64,000 bases of DNA from CAWDNM01 sp964521195 (GCA_964521195.1 CAZFRE010000003.1:62001-126000); one strand, 5' to 3'; shown: positions 34,320-45,152, counted from the first letter of the stretch. Numbers and translations: made by a program. The notes: generated from the sequence alone by a model not told the origin.

Positions 34320-35159
34320 ATGTACAACCTTCGCTACCATATCGCCTCACTCGTGGCGGTCTTTCTCGCACTTGCCCTCGGGCTCGTGCTTGGCGGGCTC
34401 GTCGTCCAGCAGGGGACGTTCTCGCAGCAGCAGAAGGCGCTCGTCACGAGCCTTCAGCGGGAGTTCAGGAAGATCAAGACGCAGAACAGCAGCCTGAAGG
34501 CGCAGGCTCAGATGCAGAGCGACTTCGCCGAGCAGATGACCACCGCGTGGGCGAAGGACCGTCTCGCCGGACACTCGGTGATCGTTCTCACGAGCGGCGC
34601 CGAGAAGGAGGGCGGCGAGGCGACGGTCGAGGCGATCAAGTCCGCAGGCGGCAATCCCGTGGTGGTCAAGCTCGTGAACCGCGAGTTCGGCGTCAACAAC
34701 GAGAAGGTGGTCGAGATCATCCGATCGGTGGTTGCGACATCGGGCGATGTGCGCGGCGCGGTCGTCGAGAGCCTGACCGCGGAATGGACCACACCCGATG
34801 TCCCGCGGCCACTGACCCAAGCGCTGGTCGAGGCGGGGGCGATCGAGATATCCGGGCTCAAAGCGTCGCAGGCCGCGACCGATCTCGTGACGATCGCCGC
34901 ATTCGCGAAGCAGCCGGATGAGCTCGCGCTCGACATCGCACGCGCGTACGCCGATGCCGGTTACTACGCCGTTGGAGCCCAGACGCTGACGAGCAGTACC
35001 GGCGTCGCACCGGCGGCCGTCGCACGGCGGCTGTCGGCATTCGACACGCTGGGTACCCAGCCGGGTCGGTTCACGCTCATCGCGCTGTTCAGCGGTGGCG
35101 AGCAGGGTTACTTCGGGATGAATCCGAACGCGGTCAAGCTGTACCCGGCGGTGCCGTAG
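34320..35159 (+). CDS. steB: SteB/MctB-family protein (DUF3186, 'copper transporter')
   Basis: 279 aa. One N-terminal membrane helix (LRYHIASLVAVFLALALGLVLG), a coiled coil (residues ~35-75) and an extracytoplasmic alpha/beta domain (VIVLTSGAEKEG ... SGVAPAAVARRL). The start YNLRYHIASL is the family hallmark. Mycobacterial MctB (Rv1698) has been linked to copper and pore function, while corynebacterial SteB works with SteA in cell separation. Here the neighbours favour the division role. It ends the rightward block; the next two genes face it. Confidence 0.88.
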   Translation: MYNLRYHIASLVAVFLALALGLVLGGLVVQQGTFSQQQKALVTSLQREFRKIKTQNSSLKAQAQMQSDFAEQMTTAWAKDRLAGHSVIVLTSGAEKEGGEATVEAIKSAGGNPVVVKLVNREFGVNNEKVVEIIRSVVATSGDVRGAVVESLTAEWTTPDVPRPLTQALVEAGAIEISGLKASQAATDLVTIAAFAKQPDELALDIARAYADAGYYAVGAQTLTSSTGVAPAAVARRLSAFDTLGTQPGRFTLIALFSGGEQGYFGMNPNAVKLYPAVP

Positions 35160-35162
35160 CGG

Positions 35163-35870
35163 TCAGCCCCAGCTCCCGTCGGTGTCACGCTGGGGGGCTG
35201 CTTCGCGCGCAAGGCGCATGAGAGCGAGCGCGACATGGACGAACTGCCGGCCTCGGTGCACGAAGCCTTTCAAGTCGCGTCCGGTGGCCGCGTGAGCCAT
35301 CGTGGTGGGCACTTCGGCGACGCGGAACCCAGCTCGTAGTGCACGTATCGTCAGTCCGACCTCGACGCCGTAGCCCGCCGAGAACGGTCGCACCGTGGCC
35401 AGACACTCCCGCGTCAGCGCACGCTGCCCCGACAACGGCGCAGTCGCGTCGAAATCGCCCCCGTAGCGCCTGATTCCCCATCGCGCGAGCCGCATGACGA
35501 GTCCGAATCCGGCTTTCCCGGCTGGCGCGGGGAACGTCGCGATGCTCATGTCGGCCTCTCCGGACAGCAGGGGGGCGAGCAGCAGCGACGCCTGAGACGC
35601 GGTGGGTCCGAGGTCACCGTCGAGCAGGAGGATGATGTCGGCGTTCTCGATGCGCTTCGCGCCTGCCTCCAGCGCGCCGCCCTTGCCCGCTGAGCCCCAC
35701 ATGCGAACGACCTTGGCGCCCGCCTGCTCGGCAAGGAGGGCCGTGTCGTCCTCGCTTCCGTCGTCCACGACGACGATCCGGGTGACCCCTTCGACCGCGA
35801 GGGCCGCAGCGACCGTCTCGGCGATGGACTCCGCCTCGTTGAATGCGGGGATGAGAACCGCGATGTCCAC
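35163..35870 (-). CDS. Family 2 glycosyltransferase
   Basis: 235 aa, GT-A fold. Opens DIAVLIPAFNEAESIAETV with the nucleotide-sugar site VVVDDGSEDDTALLAE; KGGALEAGAKR follows, and LLLDGDLGP is the DxD metal site. No membrane helix is seen, unlike DPM1/ArnC types with C-terminal helices. It begins 3 nt after the murJ stop, so both are on one leftward transcript. The substrate is unknown; wall polymer or glycolipid synthesis is likely from the neighbours. Confidence 0.88.
   Translation of the reverse strand: MDIAVLIPAFNEAESIAETVAAALAVEGVTRIVVVDDGSEDDTALLAEQAGAKVVRMWGSAGKGGALEAGAKRIENADIILLLDGDLGPTASQASLLLAPLLSGEADMSIATFPAPAGKAGFGLVMRLARWGIRRYGGDFDATAPLSGQRALTRECLATVRPFSAGYGVEVGLTIRALRAGFRVAEVPTTMAHAATGRDLKGFVHRGRQFVHVALALMRLAREAAPQRDTDGSWG
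35165..35199. terminator. Terminator candidate between convergent genes
   Basis: AGCCCCAGC (35165-35173) pairs with GCTGGGGGGCT (35189-35199) with a bulge. It lies just after the steB stop and inside the last codons of the leftward GT2 gene, so it may serve both directions. Confidence 0.45.
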
Positions 35871-35873
35871 GTG

Positions 35874-37472
35874 TCAGCCCTCTCGTTTCGCACGTCGGAG
35901 GAGCACGCGTCGCGCCATGGCGGCCCCCTCGGCCACCTCGTCGACCCCGAACAGCCACGCGAGCCCGAACGCTGCGAGCAGGCCGGCCATACCGCCGGCG
36001 ACCACCTGCACGAGCGCGCCGGTTGGGCTGCCGGAGAGAGGTGCCAACAGCTGCGTGATCCCCCACGCGAGCGCTCCGCCGCCGACAGAGGCGACCGCCA
36101 CGCGCAGGAAGGTCCATGCGACGCCCCGGAAGTCGTAGCCCCCGATGCGCCTTCTCAGCACGAGCGCCAGCGTGGTCGAGACACACAGGTAGAAGACGGC
36201 GTCGGCGATCGGGATACCGTTCACGCCGATGCCCGGCCACGAGCCGGCGCCCGTGGACAGCAGCCAATACAGCGCGATCTGGACACCGCCGGTCAGCGCG
36301 AGGTTCACCCACATGGGCGTGTACGTGTCCTTGAGGGAGTAGAACGCCTTGAGCAGGAACATCGTGAGCGCGTAGAAGATCAGCCCGCCGGCCCACCAGC
36401 GCAGCGCGCTTGCCACGAGCGGGATATCCTCAGCCTTGAATTCACCGACGCGGTACAGCGTGACCAGGGGCACTGCGAGTGCGACCATCACCGCCGAGGT
36501 CGGCAGCGTGAGAACGCCCGTCGCGCGCAGACCCCGGGCGAACGTCGACTTGAACGCTGGCATGTCCTGCTTGCCGGCGGTGTCTGACAGTTCCGTGAAC
36601 ACGGCCGTGGCGAGCGCCACCGCGAGGATCCCGTACGGCAGCTGATAGAACACCCAGGCATACGTCAGAATCGAGACCCCGTTGGGAGCGACCGCCAGTG
36701 CCGACGCGTTGCGGAACGACACCGCAACGAGATTCGTGACCACGTAGATGACCGTGGGTACGGCGAGGCGCAACATCCGTCGCACAGCGGGATCGTGCCA
36801 GCCGATTCCACGGGAGTACTGCCAGCCGGTCTTGAGCACGGCCGGAACCTGCACCGCGAACATGACGAAGACCGCGAACGTCGTGCCGGCCGCCAGCACC
36901 GCCGGCGCCGGCCCCGTGGTGAGGGAGTCCCCGGTGACCCGGCCGCCGAGCGCAACGAACGCGAGCATCGCGCCGATCGCGACCAGGTTGTTGAACACGG
37001 GTCCGATCGCCGGCCAGAAGTACTGACGGTGCGAGTTCAGGAGCCCCGAGATGATCGATCCGGCCCCATAGAGCACGACCTGTATCGCGAAGAAGCGGAA
37101 GAAGAAGGTCGCGGCAGGCACCACATCCTGAGCCTGCTCGGGCGACATGCGGAACGTCTGCGTCCAGATGAACGGGCCCGGGAACAGCGTTCCGATGAGC
37201 GCGATGGCACCGAGAAAGAGCAGGGCGAGATTGAACACGTGGCTCGTGAAGCGCCACGCTTCGCTTTCGCCGTTCGAGTCGCGGAGCTCCATGAACATCG
37301 GGATGAACAGCGAGGAGATGATACCGCCCGCGACGAGCTCGAAGATCATGTTCGGGATGTTGTTCGCGACGCTGTAGGCCGACATGAGTCCGGTTGCGCC
37401 GAGCGCGAAGGCGGTAGCCCAGATGCGCATGAAGCCGGTCACGCGCGAGAGCAACGTGAGCGATGACATCAA
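35874..37472 (-). CDS. murJ: Lipid II flippase MurJ (MviN)
   Basis: 532 aa counted from TTG at 37472; ~14 membrane helices, MVF family. Core marks: LLSRVTGFMRIWATAFALG, SVANNIPNMIFELVAGGIISSLFIPM, and later loops. MurJ moves lipid II across the membrane. The true start is probably 11 codons further out: codons 37505-37473 read ATC-AGC-AAG-CCG-TCC-ATC..., giving xSKPSIARSTALMSS, the normal family N-terminus. CGGAGG lies 7 nt before that ATC, and no ATG, GTG or TTG occurs in frame between the TGA at 37557-37559 and the TTG. So either ATC is used or a base differs here. Confidence 0.93.
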   Translation of the reverse strand: MMSSLTLLSRVTGFMRIWATAFALGATGLMSAYSVANNIPNMIFELVAGGIISSLFIPMFMELRDSNGESEAWRFTSHVFNLALLFLGAIALIGTLFPGPFIWTQTFRMSPEQAQDVVPAATFFFRFFAIQVVLYGAGSIISGLLNSHRQYFWPAIGPVFNNLVAIGAMLAFVALGGRVTGDSLTTGPAPAVLAAGTTFAVFVMFAVQVPAVLKTGWQYSRGIGWHDPAVRRMLRLAVPTVIYVVTNLVAVSFRNASALAVAPNGVSILTYAWVFYQLPYGILAVALATAVFTELSDTAGKQDMPAFKSTFARGLRATGVLTLPTSAVMVALAVPLVTLYRVGEFKAEDIPLVASALRWWAGGLIFYALTMFLLKAFYSLKDTYTPMWVNLALTGGVQIALYWLLSTGAGSWPGIGVNGIPIADAVFYLCVSTTLALVLRRRIGGYDFRGVAWTFLRVAVASVGGGALAWGITQLLAPLSGSPTGALVQVVAGGMAGLLAAFGLAWLFGVDEVAEGAAMARRVLLRRAKREG

Positions 37473-37505
37473 CGCTGTCGAACGGGCGATGGACGGCTTG
37501 CTGAT

Positions 37506-37796
37506 GGCGACGCCTCCGTGTTGTGCGGCCCGCGATAGGCGGTCGCATGGGAACGGTCACAGACCGCCCGGTGCGGCCCGCACCAGTGTACCCGAGCCGC
37601 ACGTGGGGCCGCCTGCGGCGCCTCGGGCACGCCGGACGCCCGTGAGCGTTCCTGCGCACCGAGCCGTTTCGGATATACTGGCGACGGGCACCTTTGCCCG
37701 GGTCGCGCGCGTCGCGCGCCCGCACCGGATCCCCTTGAGTCGAGCCGAGGCGGCGAGCGTGGCACGTGCGTGCCGTGGCAGCCGCATGGAGCGGGA
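37506..37796. promoter_or_regulatory. Divergent promoter region between murJ and the AP-like membrane gene
   Basis: This gap controls both directions. On the leftward strand, CGGAGG (37512-37517) is the murJ ribosome-binding site and TACACT (37590-37585) is a possible -10. A 15-bp palindrome GGTGCGG-C-CCGCACC (37570-37584) would overlap the murJ transcription start, like an operator. On the rightward strand, TATACT (37674-37679) is a possible -10, 118 nt before its gene. A GGGCA-cctt-TGCCC hairpin lies near 37686-37699. No open frame in it looks real. Confidence 0.45.
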
Positions 37797-40127
37797 ATGA
37801 AGCGAGTCTGGCCGATAGCTGCCATGGTCGCCGCGCTGACAGCGGCGTGCCTCGCGACCGCTCCCGCCCAGTCCGCGCTCGCCTCAACGCCTTCGCCGCC
37901 CGCCCGTCAGGTCACGCTGGTTCTGGCACCGTACCTCACGTGGGATGACGTCACCGCGGCTTCCACTCCCGCGCTATGGCGACTCGCGTCGCGCGGCGCG
38001 CTCGCCAGCGTGAACGCGCGAAGCAGAGTCCGCCAGCCCGGTCAGGGCGCCACGCCGCTCGAGAGTGCCCTGGCGGTGTCGGCCGGCGCATGGGCGCTGC
38101 CGGAATGGGGAGCGCCCGCGGCGTATGAGGCTACCGAGACGTACGCGGAGGGCACCGCGGCCGATGCGTACCGCCGCATCTACGGTCACGAACTCGGCAC
38201 CGCAGCGATCGCCTACCTCGGCTTGCCGATGACTCAGCGCGCCAACGCCGCAGCCACAGCCGACATCGTGTTGGGCACCCTCGGGGAGGCGGTTGTGGCC
38301 GACGGCGGCCTGACCGCGGCCATCGGCAACTCCGACACCGGCTTCTCCGCCGACGACGCACTACCGCAGCGTCCTGCGGCGGTCGCGGCCATGAACGCGT
38401 CGGGCGCCGTGCTCTACGGTCAGGTCTCGCCCGAGCTGTTGATGCCGTCCGCGGCGTCGCCGTGGGGTCGCAAGACCGACCTCTGGGCCTTCCAGCGTGC
38501 CCTCGATCGCGTCACGCAGCTCGCGCGGAGTCACGACGGACCGTCGCTCGTGGTGCTCGACGCGGGCGACCTCTCCCGGGCTCACGACTATGCCGATCAG
38601 GTGACGGATGAGGTCGCGCAGCGCCAGCGGGCGGAAGCACTGGCGACACTCGATCGCGTCGTCGCGCTCGCCGACAGGCGGACGGGCGAAGGAGGCGTGG
38701 TCATCGTCGCGTCGCAAGCGCTGTTCGAGGATGCTCAGGGTTCGCCGCAGGGGCTCGGGCCGCTGGTGATAGCCGGGCCAGGTTTCTCGGGAGGGTACGC
38801 GACATCGTCCTCGACGCACCGCCGAGGACTGGTCACGAACGTCGACCTCACCGCAACAGTGCTCGATGTGCTCGGCATCGCTCGTCCGGTCCAGGTGCTC
38901 GGAAACCCCATGACCGCGGTACCCGGGCCCTCCGACGTCGCGACCAGGGTCGAGCGACTTGGCCGGACGAATAACCGCTACATCGCGATCGACAGCCTCA
39001 AGATGCCTGTCGCGACGCTCCTCCTGATCACGGCGGTGAGCGTCTTCTCGTTGACCGTGCTTGCCTCATGGCTCGCCTCACGGCTGTCCGCGCGGGCGAT
39101 CGCACTCTGGTCGGCGGTCCTGCGTTTCGGGCTGCTCTTCTTGCTCGCTGTGCCCCTTTCCGCGTCCGTGTCTGTGCTGCTCACACCGACATCGGGTACC
39201 GGGCTCGCTCTGTGGAGCGTGTTCCTGCTTGGCGCGCTCGCACTCGCCGGTGCGATGTATGCCGCGACGGGCGGCATGGCCTTGCGCGTGCCTGCGGCCG
39301 CGCTCTCGCTGCTGACAGCCGCGCTCTTGCTGGTCGACCAGCTGCTCGGTGCACCACTGTCCATCGTCTCTCTGCTCAGCTACTCGCCACTGCTTGGCGC
39401 GCGCTACTACGGCATGGGCAATGAGGCGGCCGCAATCGCGTTCGGTGCGTTGCTTGTCGGAAGTGCTCTGCTCCTCGACGAGTGGCCTGAGGGTGGCCGA
39501 GCCGAGCAGGTCCGCCGGTGGGGCATACCTGCAGCGGGCGCGGCGTTCGTCGGGATCGCCGCCGCACCGTTTCTCGGAGCCAACGTGGGCGTCGCGGTCT
39601 GGGGCACCGTCGGATTCAGCGCAGCATGGGCATTGCTTGGACGTCGACAGGTCACATGGCGCTACATCGGTGCCGTCGCGCTGCTGGTGCTCGGGGCCAT
39701 CGCGCTGTTCTCGGCGGTCGATCTGTTCGCGGGCGGTGAGCAGACGCACCTGGGTCGGGCCCTGACCGGCGCCGATCAGGGCGGCCTGCGCACGCTGTGG
39801 ACCATCATCGCGCGTAAGGCCGACACCAATGCACGCGTCCTCTCGAGCACGGGCCTGACCTGGCTTCTCGCCGTGGTTCTTGCGCTCGGTGTGTGGGCGC
39901 GGTGGCGTCCCGGGAGCGACTGGCCGGCGATGCTCGCGGAGAATCCGCACTTCTCGGCCGCGCTCCGGGTGGCTGCCATCACCTCCGTGGCGGCGTTCTT
40001 CACGGAGGACTCGGGCATCGCGATCCCGGCGCTGATCGCGCTCTACGTCGGCGTCGGGCTCGCATGGTTGATGGTCGCGCGTCTGGCATCCGCCTCTTCG
40101 ACTCCGGCCGATGGTGAGTCGCGATGA
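37797..40127 (+). CDS. Alkaline-phosphatase-like extracellular domain fused to polytopic membrane domain
   Basis: 776 aa, no named family recognised. Signal sequence (residues ~1-32, ends SALAS). Residues ~35-400 look like a degenerate alkaline phosphatase/sulfatase fold: STPALWRLASRGALASVN, SLVVLDAGDLSRAHDYA, and LVTNVDLTATVLDVLGI recall the TPxLxxLA and DxxPTxLxxxG marks, but the metal ligands are not clear. Residues ~405-770 hold about ten membrane helices with the motif LGARYYGMGNEAAAIAFG. GGAG lies 5 nt before ATG. The stop overlaps the next gene by ATGA. Transfer or removal of a phospho-group on a wall polymer is possible, not shown. Confidence 0.6.
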   Translation: MKRVWPIAAMVAALTAACLATAPAQSALASTPSPPARQVTLVLAPYLTWDDVTAASTPALWRLASRGALASVNARSRVRQPGQGATPLESALAVSAGAWALPEWGAPAAYEATETYAEGTAADAYRRIYGHELGTAAIAYLGLPMTQRANAAATADIVLGTLGEAVVADGGLTAAIGNSDTGFSADDALPQRPAAVAAMNASGAVLYGQVSPELLMPSAASPWGRKTDLWAFQRALDRVTQLARSHDGPSLVVLDAGDLSRAHDYADQVTDEVAQRQRAEALATLDRVVALADRRTGEGGVVIVASQALFEDAQGSPQGLGPLVIAGPGFSGGYATSSSTHRRGLVTNVDLTATVLDVLGIARPVQVLGNPMTAVPGPSDVATRVERLGRTNNRYIAIDSLKMPVATLLLITAVSVFSLTVLASWLASRLSARAIALWSAVLRFGLLFLLAVPLSASVSVLLTPTSGTGLALWSVFLLGALALAGAMYAATGGMALRVPAAALSLLTAALLLVDQLLGAPLSIVSLLSYSPLLGARYYGMGNEAAAIAFGALLVGSALLLDEWPEGGRAEQVRRWGIPAAGAAFVGIAAAPFLGANVGVAVWGTVGFSAAWALLGRRQVTWRYIGAVALLVLGAIALFSAVDLFAGGEQTHLGRALTGADQGGLRTLWTIIARKADTNARVLSSTGLTWLLAVVLALGVWARWRPGSDWPAMLAENPHFSAALRVAAITSVAAFFTEDSGIAIPALIALYVGVGLAWLMVARLASASSTPADGESR

Positions 40128-41113
40128 CGCCCGCGGTGAGCCATCTCATTGAGTTGGTGTTCGCGCTGGTAGGCGCGCTTATCGTGCCTTGGCTCGGCAT
40201 GCGGATGCTCCTGCCGGCACTTGAAGCCGCACAACACGCGGCTGTCACGAACTATCGAGGCCGACGGGTCGTGGCGGGCCTCGGTCTCGTCTGGGTGTTG
40301 TGGGTCATCGGCGTGACGCTCGCCGGCGCGCTGCTCGACGTCGCCTCGGCGCGCTTGTCGGCGACCTGGACCTTGGCGCCGAGTGCGACGGCGCTCACGA
40401 TCCTCTCGGCGCCGGTACTCGTGCTGGGCGCGTTCGCGCTCGGGTTCGCCGACGATGCGTTCGGGACATCGGCGGAGCGCGGCTTTCGCGGCCATCTGGC
40501 GGCGCTGCGCTCGGGCCGCCTGACGACCGGCGGGCTCAAGTTGCTCGGGATCGGCCTGCTGTCGGCGGCCCTGACGATGCGGGGGGCGTTCGCGGCGGTC
40601 GACGGACCGCTTGTGATCGGCATCGGTCGCTGGGCGCTTGCGACGTGCGCGGTCGCGTTGTCCGCGAACCTCATCAACCTCATGGATCTTCGCCCCGGCC
40701 GCGCGCTCAAGGTCTACTCGGCGGTGTGCGTGCTGCTCGTGGCGATCCCCGGTATCGCGTACGGGTTCCCCGATGGTGCTCTCGCGCTCGTGCTGCTGCT
40801 CGGTCCGGTCGTGGCGGTCTGGCACTTCGATCTCGGCGAGCGCGCGATGCTCGGCGACGCGGGAGCGAATCCTGCTGGGGCGCTCATGGGCTGGGTCGCC
40901 GTGCAGATGCTCGCGTCGTGGTGGCAGCTCGCCCTCTACGTCGCGATCGTCCTCGCACTCAACCTCGCCTCCGAGAAGGTCTCGTTCTCGCGCGTCATCG
41001 AGGGCACTGCGGCCCTGCGTTGGCTGGACGGGCTCGGCAGGTTGCCCGATGAGACACCGGCTACATCCACCATCGAGGAAACTCGTCGCACCGCTGCAAC
41101 ACCAGAGAAGTAG
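40124..41113 (+). CDS. Degenerate MraY/WecA-family membrane protein
   Basis: 329 aa, ~10 membrane helices. Weak but ordered matches to polyprenyl-phosphate sugar-phosphate transferases: FALGFADDAFG (the DDxxG-type motif), LSANLINLMDLRPGRALK (the NxxNxxDGxDGL region, here without the DGLDG), and MLGDAGANPAGALMG (the FMGDxGS region). Several catalytic positions differ from the true MraY at 61921-62973, so activity may be altered or lost. It overlaps the preceding membrane protein by 4 nt, which suggests the two work together on one envelope polymer. It lies just before pyrG. Confidence 0.75.
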   Translation: MTPAVSHLIELVFALVGALIVPWLGMRMLLPALEAAQHAAVTNYRGRRVVAGLGLVWVLWVIGVTLAGALLDVASARLSATWTLAPSATALTILSAPVLVLGAFALGFADDAFGTSAERGFRGHLAALRSGRLTTGGLKLLGIGLLSAALTMRGAFAAVDGPLVIGIGRWALATCAVALSANLINLMDLRPGRALKVYSAVCVLLVAIPGIAYGFPDGALALVLLLGPVVAVWHFDLGERAMLGDAGANPAGALMGWVAVQMLASWWQLALYVAIVLALNLASEKVSFSRVIEGTAALRWLDGLGRLPDETPATSTIEETRRTAATPEK

Positions 41114-41167
41114 AATCACTACCGGGTCGGGTCTGCACGCGTCGTCTGAAGGAGCTGGGACAGGAAC

Positions 41168-42778
<1,611 letters not shown>

Positions 42779-42782
42779 GCCC

Positions 42783-43904
42783 ATGAGCGATGAGCGCCTG
42801 CTCGGGACCTTTCTCGACCTGGTGCGGATTCCCTCACCGCCCGGTTTCGAGGCCGAGGCCGCGGCATACTGCGCTCGTGAGCTCGAAGCCGCGGGGTGCC
42901 GGGTGTGGTACGACGACTCTGCGGATGAGACCGGCTCCGACACCGGCAACCTGATCGCCGAACTGTCCGGCGACTTGCCCGGCGTGCTCGCGTTGTCGGC
43001 GCATCTCGATGTCGTGGAACCGTGCCGCAACATCAAGCCGGTCATCACCGACGGGATCATCCACTCGGCCGGCCCGACGGTCCTGGGCGCCGACGACCGG
43101 GTTGGACTCGCGGTCGCCATCGAGACGGTGCGGCGCGTTCGTGAGCGCGGCGAGCGGCATCCCACGATCCGAATCCTGTTCACCGTGCAGGAGGAGGTCG
43201 GGCTTCACGGCGCCAAGTTCCTTCGCGAGGAGGACACGGCGTGCGACCTGTGTCTCGTACTCGACGCCGAAGGTGCGCCCGGTTCGATCGTGACCGGAGC
43301 GCCGACACACTACACCTTCACCGCCGTGTTCACCGGGCGGGCGAGTCACGCCGGCGTCGCTCCCGAGAAGGGCACCAGCGCGATCACGATGGCGTCGCAC
43401 GCCATCGCAGCGATGCCGCTTGGACGCCTCGATCGCCGCACGACCGCCAACGTCGGTTCGATCCGGGGCGGGCGAGCGACGAACGTCGTCGCCGCGCGCT
43501 GCGACATCACGGGTGAGTGCCGTTCGCTCGACCGCGATCGCGTGGAGCGAGTTCGCGCCACGATGGACGCAGCCATGCGCGACTCGGCCGATGCCTTCGG
43601 CGGGAGCGTCGAGGTGGTGTGGCATCTCGAGTACGAGGGATTCGAGTGCCGTGAGGACAGTCCCGAGATCGAGGCGGTTTCGGCCGCGATCGCCGACGCA
43701 GGCCTCGTGCCGAGCACGTTCACGACGGGGGGCGGTTCGGACGCGAATGTCCTGGCGGCCAGGGGCCGGCGAGTGCTCGCCCTGGGATGCGGGATGTCGG
43801 GCGTGCACGGTACCGACGAGCAGCTCGCGATCGAGGACCTCAATGCGTTGGCCCGAATCTGTGTCGAGGTCGCCGGCCGCATGTCCGGGGAGATGGTGGC
43901 ATGA
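42783..43904 (+). CDS. M20 family peptidase, PepT-like
   Basis: 373 aa dinuclear-zinc peptidase. Seen: LALSAHLDVVEP (first metal His and the Asp), VLGADDRVGLAVAIE (bridging Asp), TVQEEVGLHGAKFL (Glu-Glu), VLDAEGAPGSIV, a lid domain with GRASHAGVAPEKG, and the last metal His in GMSGVHGTDEQL. Resembles the tripeptidase-T-like group. The ATG at 42783 starts 4 nt after the pyrG stop and yields the normal N-terminus. It overlaps the next gene by ATGA. Confidence 0.9.
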   Translation: MSDERLLGTFLDLVRIPSPPGFEAEAAAYCARELEAAGCRVWYDDSADETGSDTGNLIAELSGDLPGVLALSAHLDVVEPCRNIKPVITDGIIHSAGPTVLGADDRVGLAVAIETVRRVRERGERHPTIRILFTVQEEVGLHGAKFLREEDTACDLCLVLDAEGAPGSIVTGAPTHYTFTAVFTGRASHAGVAPEKGTSAITMASHAIAAMPLGRLDRRTTANVGSIRGGRATNVVAARCDITGECRSLDRDRVERVRATMDAAMRDSADAFGGSVEVVWHLEYEGFECREDSPEIEAVSAAIADAGLVPSTFTTGGGSDANVLAARGRRVLALGCGMSGVHGTDEQLAIEDLNALARICVEVAGRMSGEMVA

Positions 43905-45001
43905 GGCTGGTGTGGGGCACGGTCGAGTCGGTCGAACGCACCCTCGGCGATATCCAGGACCTCACGGTGCGTGTGGACGGTGAGCCCGACGGTCGTGCGG
44001 TGAACTATCCGGCACTCGCCGGCGCGTGCGAGATCGGCGACCGGGTGCTCCTCAATACGACCGCGGTCGATCTCGCACTCGGAACGGGCGGCTCGCACTT
44101 CGTGGTCGCTCGGCAGGGCAGCGGCACAGGGGTGCACCTCGACATGCCGAGCGGGGGGCACGTCATGAAGGTGCGGTACACGCCTCTGCAGCGCGATGTC
44201 GTCTCGGTCGAGTCGCCTGAGAGCCCGCACCACTCCGTCATGGCGAACGCCGATGATCTCGCAGGATTGCCGGTGGTGTGCTGCGGGCTTCACAGCCACG
44301 TGCCGCTCGTCGCCGCTGCCGTGAAGCATGCCAACCCCGGGTACCGCGTCGCGTACTGTATGACCGACCAGGCGGCCCTGCCGCTCGCGCTCTCGGATGT
44401 GGTTCGCGCGGGCCGCTCGGCGGGGCTCATCGATGCGACCGTGACGTGCGGTCAGGCTTTCGGCGGGGAGTTCGAGTCGGTCAACCTGCACTCAGGTCTT
44501 CTGGCGGCGCGCACCGTTGTGCGCGCCGACGTCGCCGTGGTGGCGATCGGGCCCGGGGTGGTGGGCACCGCCACACCTCTCGGTCACGGCGGTGTCGCGC
44601 AAGGGGAGGCCATCAATGCAGCAGCGGTACTCGGCGGCGTGCCGGTCGCGTGCCTGCGTGTGTCCTTTGCGGACAGCCGAGAGCGGCACCGCGTCGTGAG
44701 CCATCACACGCTGTCGGCGCTCACGCGCATCGCACTCGCGTCCGCGCGTGTGGCGGTGCCGAGCCTCGCCGACGAGCAGGCGCGAGAGCTCGATGCCGCG
44801 CTGCACGCTGCCGGAGTCTGGACGCGTCACGAGCGCGTGGACGCGAACTCGGGTTCGGTGCCGCCCCCGGACATGCGAGGCGTGGGTGTCACCACCATGC
44901 GCCGGGGTTTCGGAGACGATCCCGCATTCTTTTTCGCCGCCTATGCCGCGGGCGAGGTCGCCGCACGCTTGGTCGAGCGAAAAGTAACGGATATTCGCTG
45001 A
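43901..45001 (+). CDS. DUF3866 family protein
   Basis: 366 aa, function unknown. It matches the DUF3866 pattern: an N-terminal small beta domain (WGTVESVERTLGDIQDLTV), VNYPALAGACEIGDRVLLNTTAVDL, and a large alpha/beta domain with CCGLHSHVPLVAAAVK, YCMTDQAALPLALS, GHGGVAQGEAINAA and HHTLSALTRIAL. The family is found in Gram-positive genomes, often near pyrG, xerD or M20 peptidases. The cytosol is likely, as no signal or helix is seen. The ATG overlaps the peptidase stop. Confidence 0.85.
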   Translation: MRLVWGTVESVERTLGDIQDLTVRVDGEPDGRAVNYPALAGACEIGDRVLLNTTAVDLALGTGGSHFVVARQGSGTGVHLDMPSGGHVMKVRYTPLQRDVVSVESPESPHHSVMANADDLAGLPVVCCGLHSHVPLVAAAVKHANPGYRVAYCMTDQAALPLALSDVVRAGRSAGLIDATVTCGQAFGGEFESVNLHSGLLAARTVVRADVAVVAIGPGVVGTATPLGHGGVAQGEAINAAAVLGGVPVACLRVSFADSRERHRVVSHHTLSALTRIALASARVAVPSLADEQARELDAALHAAGVWTRHERVDANSGSVPPPDMRGVGVTTMRRGFGDDPAFFFAAYAAGEVAARLVERKVTDIR

Positions 45002-45012
45002 GTCCGAGCGTC

Positions 45013-45062
45013 AATGTATGCAGTTTGAGCAGGTTTGCATTCATTCTGCGGCGTTGTAGACT
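45013..45062 (+). promoter_or_regulatory. ald promoter with overlapping operator-like inverted repeat
   Basis: TTGCAT (45035-45040), 16-nt spacer, TAGACT (45057-45062). A 10-bp inverted repeat AATGTATGCA / TGCATTCATT (45013-45022, 45036-45045; one mismatch, 13-nt spacer) covers the -35. Half-site centres are about two helical turns apart, as for dimeric regulators such as Lrp/AldR. A second possible -10, TAGAAT, lies at 45088-45093. Confidence 0.5.
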
Positions 45063-45152
45063 ATCTTGGGCCGAATGCCCGAACGACTAGAATCCCGCAC
45101 GATCCGCGCACGCGGATGCGGTTGAAGACCACGTATGAAAGGGAGTGCGCAC

